Below, one piece after another: positions 43,300 to 55,599 of a DNA stretch of 64,000 nucleotides; position 1 is the first letter of the stretch; every line of letters begins with the position of its first letter. Below the pieces are notes generated by a model. That model made no database searches and had not been told where the DNA came from. It saw only the letters and a program-made list of their open reading frames with translations. Source of the DNA: Paraescarpia echinospica. Taxonomy: Eukaryota > Annelida > Polychaeta > Sabellida > Siboglinidae. Location: NCBI GenBank assembly GCA_020002185.1, contig CM034534.1:19475337-19539336 (forward strand), written 5' to 3'. The position numbers and the translations under genes were made by a program.

Positions 43300-44945
43300 A
43301 AAGATTTTACAAGATTTAACAAGATTGCCACTCAGGGAATTAACTCTACATGGCAGGTGGACAAGGAAACCTTTTGGTTTATCGAGAGTCCAACCATTTT
43401 TATCTACGTGTATCCCGTCCTTCTGAGGTATGTGGCGTTTTTATTTTTTAACATATTCACACTACTAGCACCCACACAATCAGCAGATTTAATCTATTCC
43501 ATTCATTTACAGTCCTTTGTGAAAATGAGAACTTTCTTATATCTAATCTACACTGCTATTTCGTATATCTAATCCACACTAATGTAAAGTTATGTCCTCT
43601 AGTCCTTCTATCTTTCTTAACTGAGAAAGGAATATGTCTATGAATATTTTCACAACCATTCAATATTCTATCTGATCTCCTCTCAATCTCCTGGTCTCTA
43701 ATGTTGTTAAATTACATTCTTTTGGAAGTATTTCGTAACTAAGACCCCTCAGTTTTGGTATTATTTTAGTCGCTCTCCTCTGTACTCTTTCTAGCATACC
43801 TATGTCCTTCTGGCGATATGGCCTCCATGCTTGTATACAATATTCTAAATGATGCCTAACTAATTTGTTCTTTTTCCGCATACGCTATATTTCGTCTAAT
43901 TATTCCAAGGATTTACTTTCCCTTTGAAGCTGCAATTCCGCACTACTCTGAAACCTTCATATCAGCATTATTGGTTAGCCCTAAGTCATTTTCTTTGATA
44001 GTGGTACTTAGTACAGTACCCCCATTGTATATTGTACATCTTCGTTCAAATGTCCTGTGTAGAGGCATTTACATTTACCAAAATTGAACAACATTTGCTA
44101 CTTTTCAGATCATTTGATCAACCTGTCAAGATCATCATGTAAATGCTGTCTATCTCCATCACGTTTAGTCCTTCTAAACACTTTTGTAACATCCGCAAAT
44201 TACAACACCTTGCTTGTTATTTCATCATCCAAATGGTTGATATATATTACGAATAACATAGGTCCCAGTACTGATCCCTGTGGTACCCCACTCAAAACTG
44301 ATTTCCAGTTTGAAGCTTCCCCATCAACAACTACCCGTTGTCTTCAGTCAATCAGCATTTTTTTCTATCCCGTTAATTATGCCATTTCCAATGCCACGGG
44401 TCTTTAGTTTAAGCAGTAATCTTTGATGTGGCACTTCGTCGAAAGTTTCTAAAATCTAAGTAGGTGATATCTACTGGTGATCCCTCGTCTCTCCATTTAA
44501 TGATATCTTCCAAAAAAACATAACATATTTGTTAAGCATGACCTCGCTTTTAGAAACCCATGTTGAGATGGGTTTATCTTGTCCTAGCCCCCGGTAAACA
44601 AACAACGACGTCCCCACTCGCTTAGTGTCTTATCTGTCTTTCTCAGAATAGAGTCGCCCATGAATGCCCTCTCTTTTCTCATTGCCTCCTCAATCACTGC
44701 CTCAGAGTAGCTCCTTCTCCGGTTTTCATCTGTCTGGTTTTTGTCTTTACCCCCTGTCGTGATCTCTCCTGTCACATTCTCTTCCGTTCCATGCTTTTTC
44801 TCTTGTCACCTTTTTCTCTTGTCACATTTCCTCCTGTCATCGTCCCTTTTATCGACTTCACTTCTATCACATTTACTCTCACTTCCTTTCGTCCTGTCAA
44901 CTTTCCTTCCTTCGCATGTTTTAACTCCTCGAAGCGAATTCACAA
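43300..44945 (-). mobile_element. CR1-like LINE: ORF1 esterase-start fragment fused to RT
   Basis: Minus-strand frames in order: SYSEAVIEEAMRKERAFMGD then SILRKTDKTLS, resembling a GDSL-type start of a LINE ORF1; DIIKWRDEGSPVDITYLDF; LLLKLKTRGIGNGIINGIEK; LSGVPQGSVLGPMLFVIYIN (RT); VRHHLEYCIQAWRPYRQKD then MLERVQRRATKIIPKL. The catalytic YADD box lies in a degenerate stretch. Frames are broken repeatedly, and ORF1 is followed almost directly by the middle of the RT, so endonuclease is missing. It is an inactive, internally deleted copy. Confidence 0.82.
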
Positions 44946-44949
44946 TGGC

Positions 44950-47900
44950 AACCTCATATAACATAACATAGCATAACATAGTGTTTATTTTACCCCATGT
45001 AGGTACACAATTAATTGGTTTCTGAACATCACGTATGCAATAAAAACAACAAATATAAACATTATACAGGCATACTTATACGTATATCATTATATGTTCA
45101 ACATATTATTTGGAAAATATATACAAACGCATGCACAGCTATTATGGTATTGATGTACCTTATACATTAATCATACAGCTTATTCAATCGGGGTCGGTGA
45201 CTGCTATTAAGACACAATTGTCGCTATCATAGGAGCCACCGTCTTTACGTAATAATTCATATGGTCCTTTTACAAGGTGTCTAACTCATGTATGTTTATT
45301 GTGAGTGCTTGTTTTATGTGAGAATGTAAGTTTGTTTGTGTGTTGGTTGCCTGAAACTAGCATCAAAGGTATTGTATTTAATGGTTGTGTTGACATGTGT
45401 AGCAATTTGATAGATTGCATATATCATTATATTTGTGTAACAAGTTTTTTAAAAATATAAAATGAGAAGCCTCGCAAACTGTGAGTATATATTTTGTGTT
45501 TGATTATATCGGGGGTGTCATTTATAGCATGTGGTAGGCTGTATTTGAGACATTTTATTGCAAATTCATGCTTAGTTCTAAAAGTATGTATATAATTTTT
45601 TTCAAGAGTATTATAATTAGGTATGTTTACACTTGGGATAATTTGCCAGTTAAGTAAATAAGAAGGTAACACTTTATGAATGTATTTAAGTAACATTTTA
45701 ATTCATGTAACTTTAATATGTCTTTTACTTTTAGTAGTTAAGTTTTTTTATATAAGTGGTTCCGTGTGTAAGTTGTATTTATTTAAGGTTCGCACGGCTT
45801 TTTTTTTATATTTGTTATTCCATTTATTTGGTATCCCCAAACCATGATACGATAATTAATATAATATAATATTAATGTGTTACACTTTTGTATCTAAAGG
45901 TAATACATATTTTAATTTGTTTATTATACCAATTGTTTTGGAGCACTTATTTGAAATCTCAATGTTTTTTTCTAATTTAGGTTAGTGTCTAAAGTCAATC
46001 CTAGAAAGTTAAATTCATCTACTCTTTCAATATCTATATTGCCTATTTTAAGCGTAAGAGTATGTGTGCGTTTACTAGGCATATGAAAATGATTTTATTT
46101 AAAGATAATTAATTTATGTTTAACCATTCATTAACTTTAAAAAGTTCTTCATTTATTAAGGATTCTGTATTTTTTATTACGTGTGTAGTTGTTAAGACAT
46201 TTTAAAGAGCTAGATAATGTGGTATCATCAGCGTACATGATGAAATTAAATAATTGACTAGCTTGTGAGAAATCATTTATGTAAATGGTAAATAGCAGTG
46301 GTCCAAGGATTGAACCTTGTGGGACGCCAATTGTTATAGGTAAGATGTCTGAATTTATTTGTTCAATTTCAGTGTATTGTTTCCTGTTTTGTAAGTAACT
46401 TCTGAATAACTGCAAAGTTAAGCCATTTAGGCCATAGTATGTTAATTTGTTAAGTAAGATGTTATGGTCAATAGTATCAAAATCCTTAGAAAGGTCGAGA
46501 AATACATTAATTGATTCATCATTATTATCCATTTGAGTTATAATTCTATCTATTGGCTCAAGCGCAGCAAATTCCGTTGAATATTTAGCTCTAAAACCAT
46601 ACTGATTATCAAATTAAAGCTTCATATCTTTGAAATATGAAGATAATTGAATAACAATTTATTTCTCTAATACCTTAGAAATTGCAGGAAGAAGGGAAAT
46701 TGGTCTGTGATTTTCTTAAACGTCTCTCTTAAATATAGGAATAACGTTTGCAATTTTTAATTTGTCTGGGAATATCCCGGATTTAAAAACTTGGTTTATT
46801 AACAGCTTTAATGATTTTATAATTGCAGGTTCAATTATCTTGAGCAATTTTGAAGAAATGCCATAAAAAACAGCTGTGGATTTTATGGCATTTCTTCAGT
46901 GGGAAGATTATTAATAGTTTTCCTAATAGTCTCTTCATCAACACTCTGAAACGTAAATACAGATGTTACGTTTTTGTTTAATTAATAATAACTATAGTTT
47001 TTGTTACCTTTATATTTAATACCTTATGCGATGGTCTGACCTATATTTATAAAATAATTTGTTTAATTTGTTTGCAATATCCTTTTTATTAGTTATTTTT
47101 GTACCATTTTCTATTTAAAAAAATAATATTAATCTTCGGTTCGCACGATTTTTTTGAAATAAATTCATTAATAACTTTCCAGGTATTTTTATATCATATT
47201 TAAATCGATTAAATTATCTTTGTTCAAAATACACTTGTTTGGCTGCACGAATATTGTTCTTTAATATCGTATTATTAATTTTTAGATTAATATAAATAGC
47301 TTCATAGCTTGTCGAATTTGGTTGTGTCAATTTTAATTGTTTATAGAGTTTGTCTCGATATTGAATAGACTTTAGCAATCCTTGTTTAATCCACATTAAT
47401 ATTTTATGTTTATATTTACTACATTTCACCAGATTAGTTTGCATATCCTTATTTTTTGCCCGTAAAATTTCTTCGTAAATATATCAAAATTTAAAGTTCT
47501 GTCTGCATTCATATTTTTATTTAGCTTATTGTATATCTCAGTTGGTTTAATTTCGTGTTTAACTTTATGCGTTGCCTCTTCATTTAGTATATTTATTTTA
47601 ACATATTTATGTGGAAATTCAGTCTTCAATGAGACGTTTATGAATATAAAATATGGCTGATGATCCGAAAATGTGTTGATTAAAATCCCTTCAGTACTCT
47701 CCAAAATAGATTTATTAAGTTTACAAAAGAAATTATCTATTAAAGTACCATTTGTTCTAGTCAATCTAGTAGGAAGAGTAATTTGCGGGTAAAGGCTGTG
47801 TGATATTATGGTGTCAAAAAGTTACTATATGTATCATTTTCATTTAATTTGAGCAAATATATATTAAAATCCCCTGCGATAATGAGATTGTTATTACAGT

Positions 47901-48770
47901 TGTTTTCCATTGATGATATTATAGAAGTAAATTCAATTATAAAAGCATTTAAGTTACCATTAGAAGTTCGTATATTTGGACTATCATCCCTTCCCAGTGT
48001 TCTTACATGTTTACATTTAATATAACCTCTGATCTATATTTGTTGTCAACATATATTATTAGCCCTCTTTTGTTACTGCACGTCTTACCTTGAGCTAAAC
48101 AGTCATAACCATGTAAGGAAAATTGTGATAGGTCATGGTTTTCTGATTTCCAAGTTTCTTGTAAGCAAATTACATTAAATTTAAAATTATTACCACTTAG
48201 CCCTTCTACAAAAGGTTCCAGTTCGTTAAATTTAGAATTTATTGATTGAATGTTAGTGCTTAAGACACTAAAACGCGTAGTGTTTGTCTGTGTAAGTTTA
48301 CTAAACTTGTCAAAATCATAATATGATGATATTAGTTGAGGTTCATAATTTTCAACATCATTTGTGTCTAAGATGTTAATTAAGTCATTGTTATTAATAC
48401 CTCCTAAATAGGAGAGGAACATATCGTCTAAAGTCATGCCTTTATATAATTTGGTATTGATCGTATGTATTTGTTATTATATTTGTATGTGTAAATAAGT
48501 GTTCAAAAAATTGTGATATATGCATATCCCGATAATTAAATGTATTTGTGGCATTGCATGTCGTAAGTTTTATTGACGTAATGCACTGAACGTAAGTGTG
48601 AGATTGATTAAACATGTAAATGTGAGAACAGTTTGAGATAGACATCTTGTAGTTTAGTATATAGAAAAAAATAACATAAAATAAGAATGATTTGCATAAT
48701 GAATGCAAGAAGACCATGTTATGGGAGAGGTGTTGAGCATACAGTATTACAACGCTTTTACAAGCCACAT
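44950..48770 (-). mobile_element. Decayed LINE of the 36-40 kb family
   Basis: The minus-strand endonuclease begins at 48437 (MTLDDMFLSYLGGINNNDL), with VLSTNIQSINSKFNELEPFV, VICLQETWKSENHDLSQFSL and SDHQPYF. The RT frame 46532-46149 carries VFLDLSKDFDTIDHNILLNK, VPQGSILGPLLFTIYINDF and IMYADDTTL. The C-terminal frame ends at 45427. The 3' end is aataaacac followed by an ATGTT-type tail (about 44955-44985). Frameshifts separate the domains. It is the same family as the plus-strand copy at 35.16-40.25 kb but with a different tail repeat. Confidence 0.88.
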
Positions 48771-49420
48771 TTACCTGAGTATCCGTAGTAACATACTAAT
48801 GTATTTGAGAGCAACAAAATGAATACATGTATTAAAGGGAATAAAAACATATATTGCTCGAATTCATGTTATATTACATCCTGCTATATATTTCCACGTC
48901 CACCAAGCAAAAAAATCAAAAAAATCAATGAATTAGAATTTCCACATTTTATGCTGTACATCCGGACATTTTCGAATATGCATATTTTTGGCGCGCTTTT
49001 CGGGATGCCGAGATGTGACGTCACTTATGACTCAACCAGGCCGACCCTTTCCATGCATTCAGAGCATGTTTACAAGTATAGCTTTTGGGTCGAAACGAGC
49101 GTCAGAACGAGTTATTGTGCAATATTCCGACAAGCAGTTATCTTACGGTTCCACATGAATCGAATTTTATTCAAAACAACGAATGCGAATGTGCCTACAA
49201 GTCGACTAGGTTTCGCCGAGCTAGGGCTCGTTTTCAGAATAATTATATCGAATGCAACCAACGGCAGATAATCTACACCAATAAACATACATACCAAACA
49301 TATATTGTATCCAGCTACATAAAGTAACGTGTATAATCTCATAATATCATTAGAATATCGATATATGAAGGAGTTGTACAATTTATCATAACAAGTTAAA
49401 TCAGTCCGAGAGTTTCCGTT

Positions 49421-49507
49421 GGTCCCGCTAGCTTAGTGGGTAGGTGCATTGGTTTCTTGTCGTTTACTTTACAATCGGGCGACGCCGGTTCAATCCTGAC
49501 AGCATGC
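49421..49507 (+). mobile_element. tRNA-like module, left foldback arm
   Basis: Has an A box (tagcttagtgg, 49429-49439) and a B box (ggttcaatcc, 49487-49496) at tRNA-like spacing. It starts ggtcccg but has no complementary 3' acceptor strand, so it is not a working tRNA. It could still act as an internal pol III promoter. Confidence 0.65.
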
Positions 49508-49906
49508 ATTTTTTATACACTTTTTTTGTTTATGTTTTCACGAAGTAATATAAACAAAATCATTTTATACTATAATGCACTGTTTGCATTGTATAACGAT
49601 GTTTCTAAATTTTATTTATCCAAACAAATATAATGTAATGGATATAAAATATATTAATTGTAAATATATTGTACGGTAATATATTGTAGTTATATATGTG
49701 AAAACAGATTGAGATCTGTCTGGATAAATACAATTTAGAAACATCGTTATATATAATGACGATATTTTCATTTTTTGTGGCGAATAAATAATTACTACAA
49801 AAATATAAAAATATTTACAAACAGTGCATTATAGTATAAAGTGATTTTGTTTATATTACTTCGTGAAAACATAAACAAAAAAATGTGTATACAAAATCAA
49901 AGGTTT

Positions 49907-49993
49907 GCATGCTGTCAGGATTGAACCGGCGTCGCCCGATTGTAAAACAGATGACAAGTAACCAACGCGCCTACCCACTGAGCTAGCGGGACC
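49907..49993 (-). mobile_element. tRNA-like module, right foldback arm
   Basis: Inverted copy of the left module, with A box (tagctcagtgg) and B box (ggttcaatcc) both conserved. The pair would drive divergent-to-convergent transcription towards the element centre. Confidence 0.65.
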
Positions 49994-50449
49994 AAAGGAA
50001 ACTCTGACTGATTTAACTTGTTATGATAAATTGTATAACTCCTTCATATTTCGATATTCTAGTGATATTATGAGATTATACACGTTACTTTATGTAGCTG
50101 GATACAATATATGTTTGCTATGTATGTTTATTGGTGTAGATAATCTCCCGTTGGTTGCATTCGATGTCATTATTCTGAAAACGAGCCCTAGGCCAAGCTC
50201 AGCGAAACCTAGTCGACTTGTAGGCCCATTCGCATTCGTTGTTTTGAATAAAATTCGATTCATGTGGAACCGTAAGATAAATGTTTGTTCCTCTGTGATG
50301 ACCAGTGTTTGTATTACGTCGGAATATTGCACTATAACTCATTCTGACGCTCGTTTCGACCCAATTGCTATCCTTGTAAACATGCTCTGAATGCATGGAA
50401 AGGATCGGCCTGATGCGAGTGTGTGTCATAAGTGACGTCACGATACCAC

Positions 50450-51565
50450 GTCATCGCCTAGCTCATTAAAATTTCATTTTCCGCGGGAATCGCTTCACAG
50501 ACGGGCTTAAAATCGAATTTATGCTACAAATGTATTTTTCAGTATTTGTTTAATGTTGTCAAATGTTACATACAATGTTAAACTTTGTGTACACATGCAA
50601 AAAGGATTTTATATAATGCCTGATTTTTATTTCCTTTAAGATAATTTCAGTGACAAGCTAAAGTTTTTGTGCAATACAGGGTTAAGTATTATGCTTGATA
50701 ATCCATTTTGCATGTGCTATGATAATATATATAGTAATGTGACTACAGGTTTACATTGCACAAAAAGCTACGATTCTGTGAAGAAGCTACCGATTAACAT
50801 CGTATGCAATAACTAACACAGTGCTTTCATTTCAGATTTATGCATCATATTTGTCAATCCATTTTACTGACAATAAAAAAGTTTAAGATACTATTAAATT
50901 ATATATATTAAAAACAGACGTATTCATATATTAGCTGTATAACTATTTCAACTAACAAATATACAAAACAACATGACTAGCATTCAACTCAAAGAAAATA
51001 AAACTATACATATTTTTATAAGAAATAAAAATAAATTAGTTTCAGTTTAACGGGATGTGCATTAGTGCACAAGGGGCTGGAGCTAATATTTCTAGGAAGA
51101 CACTAAGACTAAATTTTATGTTACAAAAATCACTTGAAAGAGTCCGCAGAGAAACTGAATGTCAAGAGTACAACAAATAATTAGCAAATTTAGATAGAGC
51201 AGTTAAAGTAGATTGATTGTTCAGCATGTAGTAACAGACTAACTAGCTAGGAATGTCACCAGATATATTGATAATATTTCCAATATATCTGATGTCACTG
51301 CAATGACACTTGCGTGTAATCTCTGAATCAAAGTAGAAAATACAGTTTAACATTATGCAGAAGTCGACGTAATGCTGTCGTGTGTTTACGTAAGCTTTAC
51401 AGTATTGTAATTTGTGAGAAGGAGAAAGGAGAAGAAGAGAAAGAGAAAAATTTGTTTGTTGAGAAAGAACTAGAACTAGAAAAAAATAATAATTTAAAAC
51501 GATTAAAGATACTATTAACTGACATTATATTATATTATCCCGGAGTCCGCTGAGTCAGTAAATAG
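50450..51565. other. AT-rich non-coding, no gene seen
   Basis: No recognisable coding, RNA or repeat feature apart from short purine-rich runs near 51420-51490. Confidence 0.4.
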
Positions 51566-51569
51566 GACT

Positions 51570-51690
51570 TATCTCTCTTTTAAAGGAAAACAAAAGGCAA
51601 CGTTTTGGTGTTAAGCATCTAAAAGAGTTAATACAAACTAACAATTTCTAACTACAATCAAATTTTTAACGTCGGCGGTTTACCAGGAAA
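51570..51690 (-). repeat. Diverged satellite-related segment, reverse orientation
   Basis: The plus strand here matches the minus strand of the 796-bp satellite: aaaggaaaacaaaaggcaac, then tggtgttaagca.ctaaaagagtta and ctacaatca.aattttt. It is a single diverged copy of about 100-120 bases, lying just upstream of the ballast-domain relic. Confidence 0.75.
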
Positions 51691-51804
51691 ACATTTTTGA
51701 ACACACAACTACCGAATTTCTATGGACTACGCCATTGTTAGAAGAAAGTGACGTCACACTGTCGTAACTCGCTTCGACAATTTTCTGCGTACTATTTGTT
51801 CCCA

Positions 51805-54007
51805 ATGTCGAGGCGCATACCATGCCGAGATGAAATTGACTGGTGTCGGTGTGGAAAATGCCGCAGCGATCTCCTTGTTCGGGAACAAGAACTGAATGTT
51901 TGCTGCCAGGAGGCGGTTGCTACTCGACAGCAACGCTGTTGGTGAAGGTAATTATTAATCTGTTTAGTTTATTGTTTAAATAACCGATGAGCCCAAGTTC
52001 CGGGCTGCGTATAACAGCGAGAGATGATCGCTCGGGCCGGGATACGTCACTTGTTTTACATGTGGGATTGGTTGAATTATTGAACTTAGTTAGATCTCAC
52101 TCTCAGTGCCACTGGACTCAGTGTTTGAACTTTGACATGTCCATTTTCAAATACCACCCATGGCTGTACCCTCACTTTTTAAAAGAAATGTAGTTGAATG
52201 GTTCCATGATTCACGTGAACCAAAATTGTACAGGGTAGAGCTGTGATAGAAAATAAACAGGAATTAACTCCCCTTTTGTTCTATCCCCGTCGACACTCTT
52301 CACATTCGCAGTAATGGCTATGCATGTATGAACAATATGTGGCAGTGCTACATTTTAAACACATGGCAGGTAGATAGGTTATTTTTTTAACTTTATGCAT
52401 ACTGCAATTTTTCTGCCCAAAGTTTACATTGGCTCTTATGAATAAAATATACCTTGAACATTTTTCAGCCAGAGCCCCCATTTGTTTTGGCGACAAAGAA
52501 AATTACCACCGTTTTGTGCAAATATTGACACATTTCAAAACGGCCTTCCTTAATCTGCATGATATTTCTATGGACCCAGGTATAATACTGGGATGAATAC
52601 AGTTAGAGGATCGTGATGCATTCTTTGTGAAATCTGTTCAGAATAATAATCCATGTTTGCTTAAAATTCGTGTAAAACTATTATTTAAATGCTTAATTCT
52701 TTGTTACAGGTGGACTGCTGTGCATTACAAACAGCAGGGGATTTAGAATTCTTTGTTTGGAGCAGGTGATGCTGCAGAATGGGAATTAGACCATCCAACA
52801 AACAAGTACGTATATATGTGCATGCATTGTTAAAAGACCAGTGAAATGTGTTGTTAAATATTTATTGAAATGTCTTAATAATGAACACAATACATCATAG
52901 TAGCACTAGCAATACAAATATATATATAGATAATTTTATCAGCAATCTCATGCCTGATGCCCAAATTATTAACAATCTTCTAGGGAAATTACTTAGTGGA
53001 CTTACCATACATCATCTACCATCCACACGCTAAGCAAATTCACATCATTGAACTGACTACCATTTGAACCTAACATCAAGAAAGATCATGTATTAAAAAC
53101 TAACAAGTATGTCGCACTAATCCATGATGTAAACAATAACGGAATAAAATCAGAATAACATGCATTGAAATAGGTTGCAGAGGCTATGTATCTGAACCCA
53201 ACAATTCTAAGACTGACAACCTCCTTAAAATCTCTTGGAATAAAACCACCAACAAAACAACTAGTTCAATCGTATGCTTGTCTAAACTAGCCCTGCTAAC
53301 GCCATTCACCCTTTCTAAATGTGAAGACGAACCACACTGCTTTGATCCAAGACTAATTTAAATATGATGACCATCACCCTAATATGACAATAATTACAAA
53401 ATAAAATTTCCCTCAACAGCAAGTAATCCTATACATAAATGTGTTCATTTTCAATATGACTTACTTTAACCGTTAGTCATTATTTACCTTAGCCTGCTAC
53501 AATATACTACTATACATAGCTATTTACTGTATTCACACATATACTTGGGTTATCGTTTCACACTTTATTGTATTCTACTGTATGAATAAAGTGATACTCT
53601 CTCACTACAGAACAAATTATAATGGTTCCACTTAAGTTATCATAACGTATAGATACAATGTTTGTTGCACCGTCATAATTTGTTCTGTAGTGCAAAATTA
53701 TCAACATTTTCCTTATTCCAGATGAACACATGTTTAATGGTAAACAATTTATATAAGGGAATGGTGTCGTTATAGAAACAATTTTTATATGTCATTTATT
53801 TACAATGTCAGATGTTTATTTGAGCCTAATTTATTTCAGGTCTCTCAGGTGGGCTGCATACAGACAGTTTACCTGGTGGATCCATGGCAAGCTGGGACGA
53901 AGGTACAGAGAGTTCTACCAGCATGCGCCAGCCATGGAATAAGATCAAGGTTCCCTGCCCCCGATGGGAGACAACACGAGGGATATAACGCTGGACTTGA
54001 AAACTAA
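51805..54007 (+). pseudogene. Ballast-domain (P2X7 C-terminal-like) gene relic, three exons
   Basis: Exon a 51805-51947: MSRRIPCRDEIDWCRCGKC, then ELNVCCQEAVA. Exon b 52710-52806 (acceptor ctttgttacag, donor GTACGT): GLLCITNSRGFRILCLEQVM. Exon c 53829-54007 (acceptor atttcag): SLRWAAYRQFTWWIHGKLG, then VQRVLPACASHGIRSRFPAP. This is the zinc-binding 'ballast' domain found at the C-terminus of vertebrate P2X7 and as free-standing proteins in invertebrates. The WCxCGxC, CCQE, CIT..F..CL and AYRQF..W..G.LG motifs are all recognisable. Each exon needs a one-base frame change to join the next motif, so the locus looks broken. No channel domain or start-proximal partner domain is visible. Sequencing error is the alternative to decay. 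Confidence 0.68.
52281..52496 (-). other. Cys-rich open frame inside the relic's first intron
   Basis: A 71-codon minus-strand frame with CSMHKVKKITYLPAMCLKCS followed by C....H..C.C..C. The spacing is reminiscent of the C-terminal Cys-rich domain of piggyBac-type transposases, but too short to decide. No adjoining transposase core is seen. Confidence 0.2.
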
Positions 54008-54699
54008 ACTAGACGATGTACATGTGACCTATGAAGGTGTAGGTGGGTGGTGGCAGTATTTACTGTTTCTTTACAAATTTACTGACTCTTGCTGCCAGCA
54101 GATCCTCCTTCTCTGGTTTTGGGTCATCTGCCCCAGTGACTGTGATCGGATGCAGGTGTGATATTTCTTTATAAACACATCTGTCACTCAATCCGTGAGC
54201 ATTTGTAGGTGGGAACTTGGGTTCACCTGCTGTGGTCTGTTAAGCAGCACCCATTGCTTGCGACTTTTGGACCTCATTACACCAGTCTCAACAGGTTTGT
54301 CTGGGCTGGGACGTGGTCGGTAGTTCCACGCCAGAGCAGACAGCATCAATCTAGCTTTCATTCCTACAGTGAAGAATAGTACATGCAGTATTCTAATAAA
54401 ATGTCTGCAAACAACTGTTGTAACACACCAGTCTATATGTTAGTAATGACTGTAGCATTCAGTGAACTTTAAAATGTTTTTCCTGTGTAAAGTGGTTTTT
54501 TGTTGTTGTAACAATACAATGGCCAATCATGGTAATCGTACGGGTACATTAGTAAAACGATACTGATCCTTAAAAATAAGGCATTCCATCATCACATTCC
54601 TTCACATAATTTATTATAACTTGTTTTTTAGTCCTTTGGCCGAAGGTCCAATGGACTATTGCCATCACTCTGTGTCCGCCGTTAGCTGCCGTATCTCAG

Positions 54700-54965
54700 A
54701 AGCCGTTCAGCAACTTTTTCTCTAATTTTGCATAGACATATCTTGGGGCACTGCCACTATGCACGAGAAATCTGAATTTTATTGATTCATTTTAAGAGCT
54801 CCCTAGGGCCTCCAATGACCCAAAAACTGGTAAAATGTAACATTTGGCCTATTTTTTCAAAAACTGTTCAGCAACTTTTTTTGTAATTTTTCATACATGT
54901 ATCTTAGGGTGCTGCCACTATATACAAGAAATCTGTATTTGATTGAATCATTCTAAGGGCACCTA
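54700..54965. repeat. Diverged tandem pair, about 155-bp period
   Basis: Two blocks share gttcagcaacttttt, atcttggggcactgccactat (second: atcttagggtgctgccactat) and aagaaatctg.att. They lie at about 54706-54790 and 54863-54945. Confidence 0.7.
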
Positions 54966-55324
54966 AGGGGCCCCCAAAGTGCAAAAGGTTTACATTATCT
55001 AGTGATGTGGTTTTGAAAAGGGCCCTTGAGATCACCCCCAACAGTAGATGTGTAGTGTGCCAGAAAATCAAAAGCTGTGACTAATTTCTACAGCCTAGGC
55101 CATTGAGACCTTGACTAATCTTTAATTGGTCACAACACCCAGGCAGAGTAGACACACTTGACCCCTGTTAGACTGAACAGTTGCCTAACACTTTTAAACT
55201 GTATCTTCAAAACTATTGATTTTCTATAATTGCAAGTTGTGTTTATTTTGATGTTCATTTAATTATTATAAAATGGTGTGACTGTGGTGTCTATTGGTTA
55301 AAGATGTATTGTCTGTAGAAACCT

Positions 55325-55392
55325 GTAGGTGACAAACATAGAAAATTAATATTTTGTCACCTGTAGGTGACAAACATAGAAAATTTATATTC
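55325..55392. repeat. Short tandem duplication of cctgtaggtgacaaacatag
   Basis: A block of about 30 bases (cctgtaggtgacaaacatagaaaattaata) at 55322 recurs at 55362 with minimal change, the spacer being attttgtca. A looser repeat pair (gactaat.t.taattggtcac, acagttgcct) links 55105-55200 to 56225-56330. Confidence 0.7.
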
Positions 55393-55599
55393 TGGACAAC
55401 TATAGAGTGAAATATCCTACACTTTATTTATATCAAATGCATTCTACTGTTCTGTTTACGCTTGCCATGCCTTGTGTAAATCAATTGTATCAATATAGAC
55501 TAATAATTACAGATTCATAATATAGTTGACACCTGAAACAACCAAATGTCAACCATTAGAAGAGTTGACATAGTTCCGCTATACACTATATATGCAAAT

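Larger units (their letters stand above)
49010..50447. mobile_element. Long foldback element, arms about 630-740 bp
   Basis: The left arm (49010-49640) and right arm (about 49705-50447) are inverted copies at roughly 85-90 percent. Outer ends share tgacgtcacttatgac and tttccatgcattcagagcatg. Inner parts share caacgaatgcgaatg, agtcgactaggtttcg and the tRNA-like module. The right arm has about 30 extra bases near 50281-50315 and about 60 extra bases near 49755-49815. Reverse-complementary frames of about 80-90 codons in both arms are mirror products of the repeat. No transposase is seen, so it is non-autonomous. Confidence 0.85.

Noticed and set aside
49421..49507. Functional tRNA gene
   Set aside because: A and B boxes exist but the acceptor stem does not pair and a T-stem pair is broken. 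The module is part of a repeat arm.
52471..52581. Possible middle exon (acceptor ttttcag, donor GTATAA) of the ballast relic
   Set aside because: Splicing exon a directly to 52710 restores the expected CCQE-to-CIT order. This piece does not match the domain.
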